From: Leifsonia shinshuensis
GTDB taxonomy: Bacteria > Actinomycetota > Actinomycetes > Actinomycetales > Microbacteriaceae
Assembly (NCBI RefSeq): GCF_014217625.1
Contig: NZ_CP043641.1
Span: forward strand, 2,914,001 to 2,978,000
Direction of reading: 5' to 3'
Length of the DNA: 64,000 bases
The translations under genes were made by a program, and so were the position numbers. The first letter of the stretch is position 1. The number at the start of each line of letters is the position of its first letter. Shown piece by piece: positions 52,907-61,074 of the stretch. A model generated the notes under the pieces. It saw nothing but the letters and a program-made list of their open reading frames with translations, had not been told where the DNA came from and ran no database searches.

Positions 52907-54097
52907 CTACTCGTTGCCGTCGAGAGCGCCCTGGATCACCAGGGCCGCGGCGCCGAGCGACTCGGCGCGGTCGCCGAGCGACGAGATCCGCACGACCGTC
53001 GTCTCCGCGATGACCGGGATGGCGTTGTGCTGGATGCCGCGGCGGATCGGCTCGAGGAGCGCGTCCCCGAGCCCGACGAGCGGGCCTCCGATGAGCACCA
53101 GCTCCGGGTTGATGACGTTCGCGATGTTGCCGATGGCCTGCCCGATCGCGGTCCCCGCGTCGCTGACCACCCGCAGCACGGCGGGGTCGCGCTCGCGTCC
53201 GCGCCGCAGGATGTCCGCCGTGCTGACCGGGGCGTTGACCCCGTGGCCGAGCGTCTCGATCATCACGCTCGTGGAGGCGATGGTCTCCAGGCAGCCCCGG
53301 TTGCCGCACCGGCAGATCACGCCCTGCTCGGCGACCGGCGTGTGGCCCAGCTCGCCGGTGATCCCGAGGAACCCGTAGTACGGCAGGCCGTTGAGGATCA
53401 GCCCGGCGCCGATGCCCGTGCCGATCTTGACGAAGATCAGGTTGCGGACTCCGCGGTTCGCTCCCCAGGTCACCTCGGCGAGCGCGCCGAGGTTGGCGTC
53501 GTTGTCCACGACCACCGGGAACCGGAAGGCGTCCTCCAGGTCACGAAGCCGCACGCCCACCCATTCCGGCAGGATCGCGCCTTGCAGCACGGTGCCGGTC
53601 CGCCTGTCGATCGGGCCGGGGATGCCGATCCCGACCGCGAGGACGGATTGCCGGTCGTGCGTGCCGGCGACGAGCATCCGGTCGAGCAGCGCGGCGGCCT
53701 TCAGCACCGCGTCGGCCACGTCGTAGCCGAGCGGGAGCGCCATCTCCTCCTCCGCGATCACCTCGTAGCCGAGCGTCGAGAGCACGATGCGAACGTGCCG
53801 GCGCCCGAAGTCCACGCCGACCGCGATGTCCCCGGTGTCGGTGAGTTGCACCAGCAGGGCGCGCCGGCCGCTGGAGGTCACGGGAGACGTGGCGACGACC
53901 CCCTTCGCGGCCATGTCGCGGACGATGTTGGACACGGTGGCGGTGGACAGTCCCGTCCCGCGCGCCAGCTCAGCCTGGGTGGATGGTCCGTTGGCCAGGA
54001 GGAACTCGACGAGCCGCTCCTGGTTCAAGTGCCTCAGCGCGCCTTGCGACCCGGGATTGCGTGCGCCACGCGGGGGAAGACCCTGAGTGGCGGTCAT
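52907..54097 (-). CDS. ROK-family regulator of the sugar ABC operon
   Basis: This 396-residue protein has a winged HTH (STQAELARGTGLSTATVSNIVRDMAAKGVV) and a ROK domain with the zinc motif GVICRCGNRGCLE and an actin-like ATPase core (VGVDFGRRHVRIVLS). It stands just upstream of the mms operon in the same orientation and probably regulates it in response to a sugar. Confidence 0.9.
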   Translation of the reverse strand: MTATQGLPPRGARNPGSQGALRHLNQERLVEFLLANGPSTQAELARGTGLSTATVSNIVRDMAAKGVVATSPVTSSGRRALLVQLTDTGDIAVGVDFGRRHVRIVLSTLGYEVIAEEEMALPLGYDVADAVLKAAALLDRMLVAGTHDRQSVLAVGIGIPGPIDRRTGTVLQGAILPEWVGVRLRDLEDAFRFPVVVDNDANLGALAEVTWGANRGVRNLIFVKIGTGIGAGLILNGLPYYGFLGITGELGHTPVAEQGVICRCGNRGCLETIASTSVMIETLGHGVNAPVSTADILRRGRERDPAVLRVVSDAGTAIGQAIGNIANVINPELVLIGGPLVGLGDALLEPIRRGIQHNAIPVIAETTVVRISSLGDRAESLGAAALVIQGALDGNE

Positions 54098-54199
54098 GCG
54101 ATAAGAGTGAATGATGTCTGAGATGTAGTCAAGTTGTGAACGTAACGGTTGGGTAGGGGTCGCTGCGAAGGTGTTCAGGCGCCCTGCCACAATGGACGC

Positions 54200-55015
54200 A
54201 TGCCCATCCTGAACAAGGACATGCAGGTCTGCATCTCGCTCTCCGGCCGCCCCAGCAACATCGGCACGCGGTTCCACAACTTCCTTTACGACGAGCTCGG
54301 GCTGAACTTCGTCTACAAGGCGTTCACCACCGACGACCTGGAGGGCGCCGTCCGCGGGATCCGCGCGCTCGGCTTCCGCGGCTGCTCGGTGTCCATGCCG
54401 TTCAAAGAGGCCATCATCCCGCTGGTCGACAACCTGGAGCCGTCGGCGCTCGCGATCGAGTCCGTCAACACGGTCGTGAACGAGGACGGCCTGCTCACGG
54501 CGTCCAACACCGACTACGAGGCGGTCGCGCAGCTGCTCGGCGAGCACGCGGTCGATCCGTCGTCGCGGGTCGCCGTGCGCGGGTCGGGTGGCATGGCCAA
54601 GGCGGTCGTCGCGGCGTTCCGCGGCGCGGGCTTCGACGACCTCACCGTGCTCGCCCGCAACGAAGCGGCCGGCACGGCTCTCGCCGAGAAGTACGGGTAC
54701 ACCTGGACGGCCGCGGATCCGGCGCCCGACTTCGACGTGATCGTGAACGTCACCCCGCTCGGCATGCGCGGGGCCGACGAGTCCGCGCAGTCGTTCGGCG
54801 AGGCCTTCGTGGAGCGCGCGTCCGTCGTGTTCGACGTCGTCGCGTTCCCGTCGGAGACCCCGCTCATCGCGGCCGGACGGGCGGCGGGCAAGCGGCTCAT
54901 CACCGGCGCGGAGGTCATCGCCCTCCAGGCCGCCCGGCAGTTCGAGCGGTACACCGGCGTCGCGCTCACACCGGACCAGATCGCGCGGGCGTCGGAGTTC
55001 TCCCGCGCGGAGTGA
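54200..55015 (+). CDS. Shikimate 5-dehydrogenase-like protein
   Basis: This 271-residue AroE-family protein has the N-terminal substrate domain with SVSMPFKEAIIPLVD (Lys of the catalytic pair) and NTDYEAVAQLL (Asp). The NADP motif is variant: VRGSGGMAKAVVAAF. The ending block (FERYTGVALTP) is common to AroE-like proteins outside the shikimate operon, so the true substrate may differ. ATG chosen at MPILNKDM. Confidence 0.85.
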   Translation: MPILNKDMQVCISLSGRPSNIGTRFHNFLYDELGLNFVYKAFTTDDLEGAVRGIRALGFRGCSVSMPFKEAIIPLVDNLEPSALAIESVNTVVNEDGLLTASNTDYEAVAQLLGEHAVDPSSRVAVRGSGGMAKAVVAAFRGAGFDDLTVLARNEAAGTALAEKYGYTWTAADPAPDFDVIVNVTPLGMRGADESAQSFGEAFVERASVVFDVVAFPSETPLIAAGRAAGKRLITGAEVIALQAARQFERYTGVALTPDQIARASEFSRAE

Positions 55016-55044
55016 CCACGCCGGCGACCGGCCCGGAGCCTAGA

Positions 55045-55497
55045 ATGGCCGACGTGACCGAAGACCTCCTCGCCCTGGAGAATCAGGTCTGTTTCGGCCT
55101 CGCCGTCGCCGCGCGCAGCGTGATCGCCCTGTACCGGCCGGTGCTGGAGCCGCTGAACCTGACCCACCCGCAGTACCTCGTGATGCTCGCCCTCTGGGAG
55201 CGCGAGCCGCGCTCGGTGAAGGAGCTCAGCGACGCGCTGCAGCTCGAACCCGCCACCCTCTCCCCGCTGCTCAAGCGGCTGGAGGCGAACGGCTACGTCG
55301 AGCGCCGGCGGAGCTCGGCCGACGAGCGCGCCCTGGAGGTCACCCTCACTCCCGCCGGGCGCGGGCTGCGCGCCGAGGCGGAGAAGATCCCGCCGCGGAT
55401 CGTGGAACGGCTCGGCCTGCCGATGGACGACATCCTGAACCTGCGGGAGAGCCTGCGCACGATCATCGCAGCGGCTGTCCGGGAACCCCAGGCCTAG
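55045..55497 (+). CDS. ohrR: OhrR-type organic-peroxide-sensing MarR regulator
   Basis: This 150-residue MarR protein opens with LALENQVCFGLAVAARSVIALYRPVLEPL and LTHPQYLVMLALWE, the N-terminal block of OhrR. The redox-sensing Cys (about residue 14) is in QVCF and Tyr residues are in the expected places. CGGAG precedes the ATG; a GTG overlapping the aroE-like stop is an alternative. No ohr peroxiredoxin gene is in the window, so its target is elsewhere or is not ohr. Confidence 0.83.
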   Translation: MADVTEDLLALENQVCFGLAVAARSVIALYRPVLEPLNLTHPQYLVMLALWEREPRSVKELSDALQLEPATLSPLLKRLEANGYVERRRSSADERALEVTLTPAGRGLRAEAEKIPPRIVERLGLPMDDILNLRESLRTIIAAAVREPQA

Positions 55498-55504
55498 GGC
55501 GTCG

Positions 55505-55984
55505 CTAGAGCGAGAAGCCGTCGAGCACGGTCGCATCCGCACCCTCGACGTCTGCGATCACCACGTGCCGGAGTATGAGCTCAGCGCCCCCGGGCGTGTC
55601 CCGACCGGCGACGTGGGTCATATGAGGCCGATAGCCTGCGCGCCAATAGGGCGGTTCCTCCGCCTCGAAAAGCGGTAACGCCTCGAGGACGTCGGCGAGC
55701 TGCTCGTGAAGTGCGACGATCTGAGCCGAATCGACAAGCTGAACCGGGATGTTCTCGTCTCTGCCGAACCATGCCATTCCCTCGAACCGGATCGCTATCG
55801 GCCCGGCGCTGAGACAGACCGCACGGACCGCATCCACAACGTCGGTCGGCGACGCATCGACGAAGAAGTTCGATGCGATGGTGACATGAGAAGGCCAGAC
55901 CGCGCGAGGGAACCGAGCGCCCTTCTCAAGTGGCTCGGGAACGGCGGCGACAGCCAAGAGCCGGGATGCCGAACTGCGTTGCAT
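55505..55984 (-). CDS. 2H phosphoesterase / 2'-5' RNA ligase-like protein
   Basis: This 159-residue protein has the two HxT motifs of the 2H fold, PSHVTIASNF and RPHMTHVAGR, separated by about 85 residues as in the family. Such proteins cleave cyclic phosphodiesters of nucleotides or RNA. The substrate is not known. It converges on the ohrR gene with a 7-bp gap. Confidence 0.8.
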   Translation of the reverse strand: MQRSSASRLLAVAAVPEPLEKGARFPRAVWPSHVTIASNFFVDASPTDVVDAVRAVCLSAGPIAIRFEGMAWFGRDENIPVQLVDSAQIVALHEQLADVLEALPLFEAEEPPYWRAGYRPHMTHVAGRDTPGGAELILRHVVIADVEGADATVLDGFSL

Positions 55985-56045
55985 CCGTCGAAACTATCGC
56001 GACGCCGGACGCCACGACGAGCCGGCTCACCGGGAGCAACCGGGC

Positions 56046-56264
56046 CTAGGCGGCGACCGGGCAGACCAGCCGGCTCGCGTCGCGCTGCCCCTCGGGCCGC
56101 AGCACGGAGTGCTCGGTCATCGGCCGGCCGCAGATCGGGCAGGGCGCTGCCGGCGAACGGAGGTCGGGACCCTCGGGATGCCCGGCGCCGAGCTGGGCCG
56201 GACCGGCCACGCGGATCAGCTTGGCGTTCCAGCGCGCGTACCACTGCGCGAAGCTACCGGACAT
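56046..56264 (-). CDS. Small zinc-ribbon-like protein
   Basis: This 72-residue protein has CPICGRPM and a late Cys in RLVCPV; a third possible ligand is His in MTEHSV. AGGAGAG precedes the ATG. It lies downstream of a perfect TAGTTAG palindrome, so it is regulated. No function is known. Confidence 0.65.
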   Translation of the reverse strand: MSGSFAQWYARWNAKLIRVAGPAQLGAGHPEGPDLRSPAAPCPICGRPMTEHSVLRPEGQRDASRLVCPVAA

Positions 56265-56290
56265 CGTCTTCTCTCCTACCGACCCTCGGA

Positions 56291-56308
56291 TAGTTAGGGC
56301 ACTAACTA
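56291..56308. promoter_or_regulatory. Palindromic operator TAGTTAG-GGCA-CTAACTA
   Basis: A perfect 7-bp inverted repeat with a 4-bp centre lies 27 bp upstream of the small zinc-ribbon gene and 87 bp before the divergent MerR gene. TTAGTTAG-type palindromes are typical of TetR and some MarR repressors, so the binder may not be the MerR protein. Confidence 0.65.
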
Positions 56309-56394
56309 ATAGTGTAGCGCGATTCGACCATGACCCGGGGGTCAGGGTTTACGCTGACGGCGGAGCGAAACATCCAGGCTCCGCGAGGTGGGAC

Positions 56395-56808
56395 ATGCAG
56401 ATCGGCGAGCTGGCCGGCCGCGCCGGCGTGACGGTGAAGGCCGTGCGCTACTACGAGCGCCTCGGACTCGTCGCGCCCGAGCGGCTGCCGAACGGCTACC
56501 GCGATTACGACGACGCCCAGTTGCGGGCGGTCCGGGAGATCCGCGAGCTCGCGGCCACCGGCATCCCACCGGGCAAGGCCGCCCCGTTCATCGCCTGCCT
56601 CGGCTCGGGCCACGCCCGCAGCGACGAGTGCCCGGCCTCCGTCGCCGCTTACCTCGACGGCCTCGCCGAGGTGGAGGCCGCGATCGCCGTCCTGGAGGCC
56701 CGCCGCGAGCAGCTCGCCCGACGCCTCGCAACGGCGACCGGCGAGGTTCCGGCGGCGCCGGACACCGGGTACGGCTGCACGGTCGCCGGAGATCATCCCA
56801 CGGGATGA
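56395..56808 (+). CDS. MerR-family regulator
   Basis: This 137-residue protein has the MerR HTH (MQIGELAGRAGVTVKAVRYYERLGLV), a coiled helix, and Cys/His residues in IACLGSGHARSDECPAS that may bind a metal or sense redox. A late Cys lies in GYGCTV. The ATG directly follows a GAGGTGG site. Confidence 0.9.
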   Translation: MQIGELAGRAGVTVKAVRYYERLGLVAPERLPNGYRDYDDAQLRAVREIRELAATGIPPGKAAPFIACLGSGHARSDECPASVAAYLDGLAEVEAAIAVLEARREQLARRLATATGEVPAAPDTGYGCTVAGDHPTG

Positions 56809-56934
56809 CCCCCTCCCACCCATCGGCCGATGCCCCCAGCGCCGCCTCCCGCTTGACTTGATGTCATGGCCGGTCCGCCCGACGGACGGCCACCCATCGG
56901 CCGGACCAGGGGCCGGCCGAGGAGGGGGAGACCG

Positions 56935-57159
56935 ATGACCACGCTGGAACAACGCCACCATCCGGGGGGATTGGTGCGAGCACGGGGAACGCTCGCGGAG
57001 ATGGCGGACAACGCCTACCTCAGGCTCCTCTCCACGCTGGTCATCCTCGCGGCCGGCGCCGCGACGCTGGTTCTCGTGATCGGATTCGTGCTCGACGTCG
57101 TCGTGCCGCTGGTCTTCGGGAACGAGCTTCGGGCGCTGGCCGTGCTCCTCCCGCACTGA
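56935..57159 (+). CDS. Small single-span membrane protein
   Basis: This 74-residue protein has a short basic N-terminus and one long hydrophobic segment (LRLLSTLVILAAGAATLVLV extending to a second stretch). GAGGAGGGGGAG precedes the ATG, a very strong ribosome-binding site. CCACCCATCGGCCG occurs twice just upstream (about 56814 and 56890). No known family. Confidence 0.6.
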   Translation: MTTLEQRHHPGGLVRARGTLAEMADNAYLRLLSTLVILAAGAATLVLVIGFVLDVVVPLVFGNELRALAVLLPH

Positions 57160-57202
57160 TCCGGGCCTCCCCACGCGCCCGATCGAGGCCTAGAGTCGCC
57201 GC

Positions 57203-57766
57203 ATGTCCCTCGTCTTCTCGGCTCTCGCGTCCCTCGACGGGTACACCGTCGACACCTCCGGCTCGTTCGACTGGGCCGCGCCCGACGAGGAGGTGCACGC
57301 CGCCGTCAACGACCGGGAGCGCGGCATCGGCACCTACCTCTACGGCCGCCGCATGTTCGAGACCATGCGCGTGTGGCAGGGCATGGGCGGCGGCGACGCA
57401 GCGGACGTGATCCGCGACTACGCCGACATCTGGCGCGCCGCCGACAAGATCGTCTACTCGTCCTCGCTCACCGGAGTCACGACGCCGCGCACGACGATCG
57501 AGCCGGTGTTCGATCCGGCCGCCGTGCGCGCCCTGGTCGAGGCCGCACCCGGCGACGTGTCGGTCGGCGGGCCGACGCTCGCGGCGGAGGCCTTCCGCGC
57601 CGGCCTCGTGGACGTGGTCGAGCTGTACCTGGCGCCGGTCTCGGTCGGCGGCGGCCTGCCCGCGCTGCCGCCCGACCTCATGCTCGACCTGGAGCTGCTG
57701 GAGGAGCGCTCCTTCCGGTCCGGGACCGTGATGCTGCGCTACCGCGTCAGCTCACCCGCAGCGTGA
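57203..57766 (+). CDS. RibD C-terminal/dihydrofolate-reductase-like protein
   Basis: This 187-residue protein has the fold of stand-alone RibD_C reductases: LASLDGYTVD, then GTYLYGRRMFETMRVW, IVYSSSL and SVGGPTLAAEAFRAGLVDVVELYLAP. NADPH-linked reduction of a pteridine-like or other substrate is plausible. Its end overlaps the convergent next gene by 20 bp. Confidence 0.87.
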   Translation: MSLVFSALASLDGYTVDTSGSFDWAAPDEEVHAAVNDRERGIGTYLYGRRMFETMRVWQGMGGGDAADVIRDYADIWRAADKIVYSSSLTGVTTPRTTIEPVFDPAAVRALVEAAPGDVSVGGPTLAAEAFRAGLVDVVELYLAPVSVGGGLPALPPDLMLDLELLEERSFRSGTVMLRYRVSSPAA

Positions 57767-58310
57767 CGCTGGGCCGGTCGAGCGCGACCTCCAGATCGCG
57801 CAGGGTGACGCCGTGCTCGCCCAGGATGGCCACCGGGTAGAAGAAGGCGTCGAAGCCGGCGCCCGTGCCGGGGAGGTCGAGGCCGTCCGACTCGAACGGC
57901 AGCGGATGGCCCGAGGTGCGCGTCACGAGGCCCCCGTCGTCGCCGAGCTCGACCGAGACCGAGCGCGTCGGCGCGCCGCGCTCCAGGAAGCTCCAGCTCA
58001 TCGCCGGCAGCCGCACGTCGATCGTCGCGCGGTACAGGTCGCGCTGCTCGCTCAGGAGGCCGGCCGCCCAGCCGACCGTCTCGGTCGCGCCGTGCAGCAG
58101 CATCCAGCCGTTCATGGCGGAGGTGAGCACGAGGAGTCCGGAGCCTTCGCCGAGATGCGGGTTCTCGCACCAGGAGAACTGCTCGTCGAGGATCTCGGCC
58201 TCCAGCTCCATCGCGACGCCGCGCGCGGGCCCGGCGGGAAGGAAGATCCAGCTCCCGCTCGCGAACACGTCGAAGAGCGGTTCGCTCAGCACCGGGACGT
58301 CCTCGGACAC
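57747..58310 (-). CDS. Conserved-looking hypothetical protein
   Basis: This 187-residue beta-rich protein starts at a GTG (VSEDVPVLSEPLFDVFASGSW). It has repeated hydrophobic strands and ends in TLRDLEVALDRPSVTLRVS. No family is recognised. It lies downstream of the MarR gene in the same direction, after a 9-bp gap, and may share its transcript. Confidence 0.65.
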   Translation of the reverse strand: MSEDVPVLSEPLFDVFASGSWIFLPAGPARGVAMELEAEILDEQFSWCENPHLGEGSGLLVLTSAMNGWMLLHGATETVGWAAGLLSEQRDLYRATIDVRLPAMSWSFLERGAPTRSVSVELGDDGGLVTRTSGHPLPFESDGLDLPGTGAGFDAFFYPVAILGEHGVTLRDLEVALDRPSVTLRVS

Positions 58311-58319
58311 GTAGGGATT

Positions 58320-58766
58320 CTACGGCGCGGTGGTGTCCAGCCGGCGTCGGAGACGGCGGGCCAGGTCGAGCGCCGCGGCCAGCTCCCGCTCGTCCGCGAC
58401 CCGGGCGGTCTCCTCGGCCCAGGCGAGTCGGCGCGGGCGGATCCCGTCCAGGACGCGACGGCCCTCCTCAGTCAGCGCGACGAGCGGGGCGCGCGCGTCG
58501 GACGGATCGGGCGTGCGCGTCACCAGGCCGGCCGCCTCGAGCTGGCCGACCGACTCCGCTGCCGACTGCCGCCGCATCCCGCGCCGCCGTGCGATCTCCG
58601 CGACGCTGAGCGGGCCGTGCGCGACAGCGCCGAGCGTCAGCCAGCGGGAGGCCGTCAGACCGTCCTCCGCGACGAGCGCGTCGCCGGCACGGGAGAAGGC
58701 GTCGGCGAGCCGGAACACCTCGTCGACGAGCTCCGTGAGCAGCCGGCCCGCGCCCTCCTCGGTCAT
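58320..58766 (-). CDS. MarR-family regulator
   Basis: This 148-residue winged-HTH protein has LTASRWLTLGAVAHGPLSVAEIARRRGMRRQSAAESVGQLEAAGLV and the DPSDARAPLVALT wing. It is coupled to a VOC-family gene by a 4-bp overlap, so the two probably form a sensor/enzyme or resistance pair. Confidence 0.88.
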   Translation of the reverse strand: MTEEGAGRLLTELVDEVFRLADAFSRAGDALVAEDGLTASRWLTLGAVAHGPLSVAEIARRRGMRRQSAAESVGQLEAAGLVTRTPDPSDARAPLVALTEEGRRVLDGIRPRRLAWAEETARVADERELAAALDLARRLRRRLDTTAP

Positions 58767-59116
58767 GCGCGCTCGCTCAGGCAGACCAGGTGGCCGTCCG
58801 CGTCCCGGACGACCGCCATCCGCTCCCCCCACGGCTGCCGCTCGGGAGGATCGACCAGCGCTCCCCCGGCCGCGACCCACGCGGCGACCGTGTCGTCCAG
58901 CCGGTCGACGGCGAAGCCGATCGCCACCGCCGTGTCGGAAGGCCGCGCCTCCCGCTCGTGCAGCATCACCTCCACCCCGTCGGCGCTCGTCAGCCAGGCG
59001 AGGTCGCCGGCTCTGCGCCCGACCTCCAGGCCGAGCGCTCCCCCGTACAGGCTGAGCGCCGCCGGGATGCTGCGGGTGGACACGACGATGCGCTGCAGGG
59101 TCACCGGTGCGGTCAT
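58763..59116 (-). CDS. VOC (glyoxalase/bleomycin-resistance) family protein
   Basis: This 117-residue protein has the VOC beta-alpha-beta-beta-beta pattern twice (RIVVSTRSIPAALSLYGGALGLE and FAVDRLDDTVAAWVAAGG), with the metal-type Glu/His positions not clearly kept. It overlaps the MarR gene by 4 bp. Confidence 0.86.
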   Translation of the reverse strand: MTAPVTLQRIVVSTRSIPAALSLYGGALGLEVGRRAGDLAWLTSADGVEVMLHEREARPSDTAVAIGFAVDRLDDTVAAWVAAGGALVDPPERQPWGERMAVVRDADGHLVCLSERA

Positions 59117-59147
59117 CTGCCCATCGTGGATGATTGACAGGCTCCTG

Positions 59148-60554
59148 TCAATCCTCCGTGGCGCCGGTCGCGAGCCGGTCCACCCGGCGCAGCGAGCGGT
59201 CCACGAGGGTGATTACGAGGAACAGCGCGCCGGCGCCCAGCATGAACCAGGCCAGGTCGTGCAGGCCGGAGGTGTCGGCGGTCGTGTGGAAGAACGCGCC
59301 GGTCGCCGCCGAGGCGAGCATCGCGCCCACGTACATGAACGTGCGCAGCAGCCCCGACGTCGCACCCATCCGCGCCGGGTCCGCCTGGTGGTAGAGCGTG
59401 TTCTGGATGGCGAGGCTCACGAGCCCCTGCGGGACGCCCGTGACGATCGCGATGAGCACCAGGGACCAGATCGCGGCCTCCGGTCCCACGAGCAGGAGCA
59501 GCACCGCCATCACGATCTGGCCGGCGGCGCCGACGATGAGCTTCCAGCGGATCTCCGGCTTCCTCCCGAACACCGACGCGACGACGATCCCGATGCCGAA
59601 GGTCGGCAGCAGGATGAGCCCCGCCGCCGCCGGGGACAGGCCGCGTCCGCCCTCCAACCACTGCGTGAACCCGTAGAGGTAGCAGTACGAGACGGTCGCG
59701 GCAAGCACCCCGCGCGCATAGGTGACCAGCAGCGGGACGTTGCCCGCGAACACGCGCACGTCGATGAACGGGTCCGCGCGGCGCAGCTCCCACAGCGCGA
59801 AGGCCGCGCCGAACACCGCTGCCAGCACCAGCAGCCACAGCTGCGCGAGGTGGATGTTCATCAGGAAGAGCAGGAGGCTCACCAGGGTGCCGGCGAACAG
59901 CGCGATGCCGAGGTAGTCGAGGCGCCCGCGGGCCGGTCGCGTCGCGTCGAGCGCCGTCGACTTCGGCAGGAACAAGAGGCTGAGCACGAGCGACGCGATG
60001 GCCAGCGGGATGTTCACCGCGAACGTCGCCCGCCAGCCGCCCACCTGGATCAGGAGGCCGCCCAGCGTCGGACCGATGACCGCGATGGTCTGGGTGGTCA
60101 CCGACAGCGCGGTCAGCACGCCCGCCGGGCTCCGCATCCCGGTGCGGGTCGCCTCGCTGCGGATCAGGTACATGGCCGCCGGATAGCCGGCGCAGGTGCC
60201 GAAGCCGAGGACGACGCGCGCGATCACCAGCACCGCGATGTTCGGCGCGAAGACGCCGATCACGCCCGCGAGCCCGGTCAGGATGGCGCCGGCGATCGAC
60301 AGCCGCCGCGGCCCGAACATGTCGACCAGGCGGCCGACGAGCGGCTGCCCGATGGAGGTCGCCAGGTAGAGCGAGGACACCAGCCACGCGCTCTCGGACG
60401 CCGGGGCGCCCAGCGCAGTCGCGATCGGGACGAGCGCTACCGCGATGATCGACGAGTTGACCGGGTTGAGGACGGCGCCGATCATCATCGGCGCGAGCAG
60501 CCGGCGGTCGAACCGGTCGGCGGGGCCGGGCTTGGCGGCGATGAGGTCGATCAC
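59148..60554 (-). CDS. MFS drug exporter (DHA2/EmrB-like)
   Basis: This 468-residue transporter has about 14 helices, NPVNSSIIAVALVPIATALGA in helix 1, GRLVDMFGPRRL in loop 2-3 and GPTLGGLLIQVGGWRATFAVNIP (motif C). The GTG start overlaps the MarR stop by 4 bp. Together they form a typical MarR-controlled drug-export pair. Confidence 0.9.
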   Translation of the reverse strand: MIDLIAAKPGPADRFDRRLLAPMMIGAVLNPVNSSIIAVALVPIATALGAPASESAWLVSSLYLATSIGQPLVGRLVDMFGPRRLSIAGAILTGLAGVIGVFAPNIAVLVIARVVLGFGTCAGYPAAMYLIRSEATRTGMRSPAGVLTALSVTTQTIAVIGPTLGGLLIQVGGWRATFAVNIPLAIASLVLSLLFLPKSTALDATRPARGRLDYLGIALFAGTLVSLLLFLMNIHLAQLWLLVLAAVFGAAFALWELRRADPFIDVRVFAGNVPLLVTYARGVLAATVSYCYLYGFTQWLEGGRGLSPAAAGLILLPTFGIGIVVASVFGRKPEIRWKLIVGAAGQIVMAVLLLLVGPEAAIWSLVLIAIVTGVPQGLVSLAIQNTLYHQADPARMGATSGLLRTFMYVGAMLASAATGAFFHTTADTSGLHDLAWFMLGAGALFLVITLVDRSLRRVDRLATGATED

Positions 60555-60991
60555 GGACGCACCAGCTTCTCGATCAGGAGCGTCGCCGCGAGCACGGTCT
60601 GGCGCTCCTCCTCGGTGAGCCGCTCCTCCATGGCCTCGACGAGCCATTCGCGGCGGGCGTCGAGGTTGCCGCTCTCGGCCTCCCGGCCCGCGTCGGTGAG
60701 CGACACGAGCTGACGCCGCCCGTCGGTCGGGTCGGGTGTGCGGATGACGAGGCCGAGCTCCTCGAGCGATGCGATCGTGGTGGCCATCGACTGCGGGCGG
60801 ACGCCCTCCAGCTCTGCGAGTCGGGAGGCCGTGCTGCCCTCGCCCTTGCCGATGCGCGCCAGCGCGGACGACTGCTGGGCGCTGAGCCCGGCGGGCTCGG
60901 TCGCCACCTCGCGCAGGCGGCGGCGGAGCCGGGCGAACGCGACGCGGAGGTCGAGCGCCGCGCGGATGGAGGAGGCGGAGGGATCGGGCAT
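60551..60991 (-). CDS. MarR-family repressor of the EmrB-like pump
   Basis: This 146-residue protein has LSAQQSSALARIGKGEGSTASRLAELEGVRPQSMATTIASLEELGLV and the DPTDGRRQLVSLT wing. It is the first gene of the MarR-pump operon; the operator candidate CAGTCAAGACTG lies 33 bp upstream. Confidence 0.9.
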   Translation of the reverse strand: MPDPSASSIRAALDLRVAFARLRRRLREVATEPAGLSAQQSSALARIGKGEGSTASRLAELEGVRPQSMATTIASLEELGLVIRTPDPTDGRRQLVSLTDAGREAESGNLDARREWLVEAMEERLTEEERQTVLAATLLIEKLVRP

Positions 60992-61023
60992 ATCGCCAGT
61001 CTAGCTGTTCAGTCTCAACTGTG

Positions 61024-61035
61024 CAGTCAAGACTG
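61024..61035. promoter_or_regulatory. MarR operator candidate
   Basis: CAGTCAAGACTG is a perfect 5-bp inverted repeat around AA, within a run of CAGTC half-sites (60997-61035), between the MarR gene and the divergent APC permease. Confidence 0.5.
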
Positions 61036-61074
61036 TCTAATTGTCATTCACGCGACGCGGCTAAGCTGCCGCCC

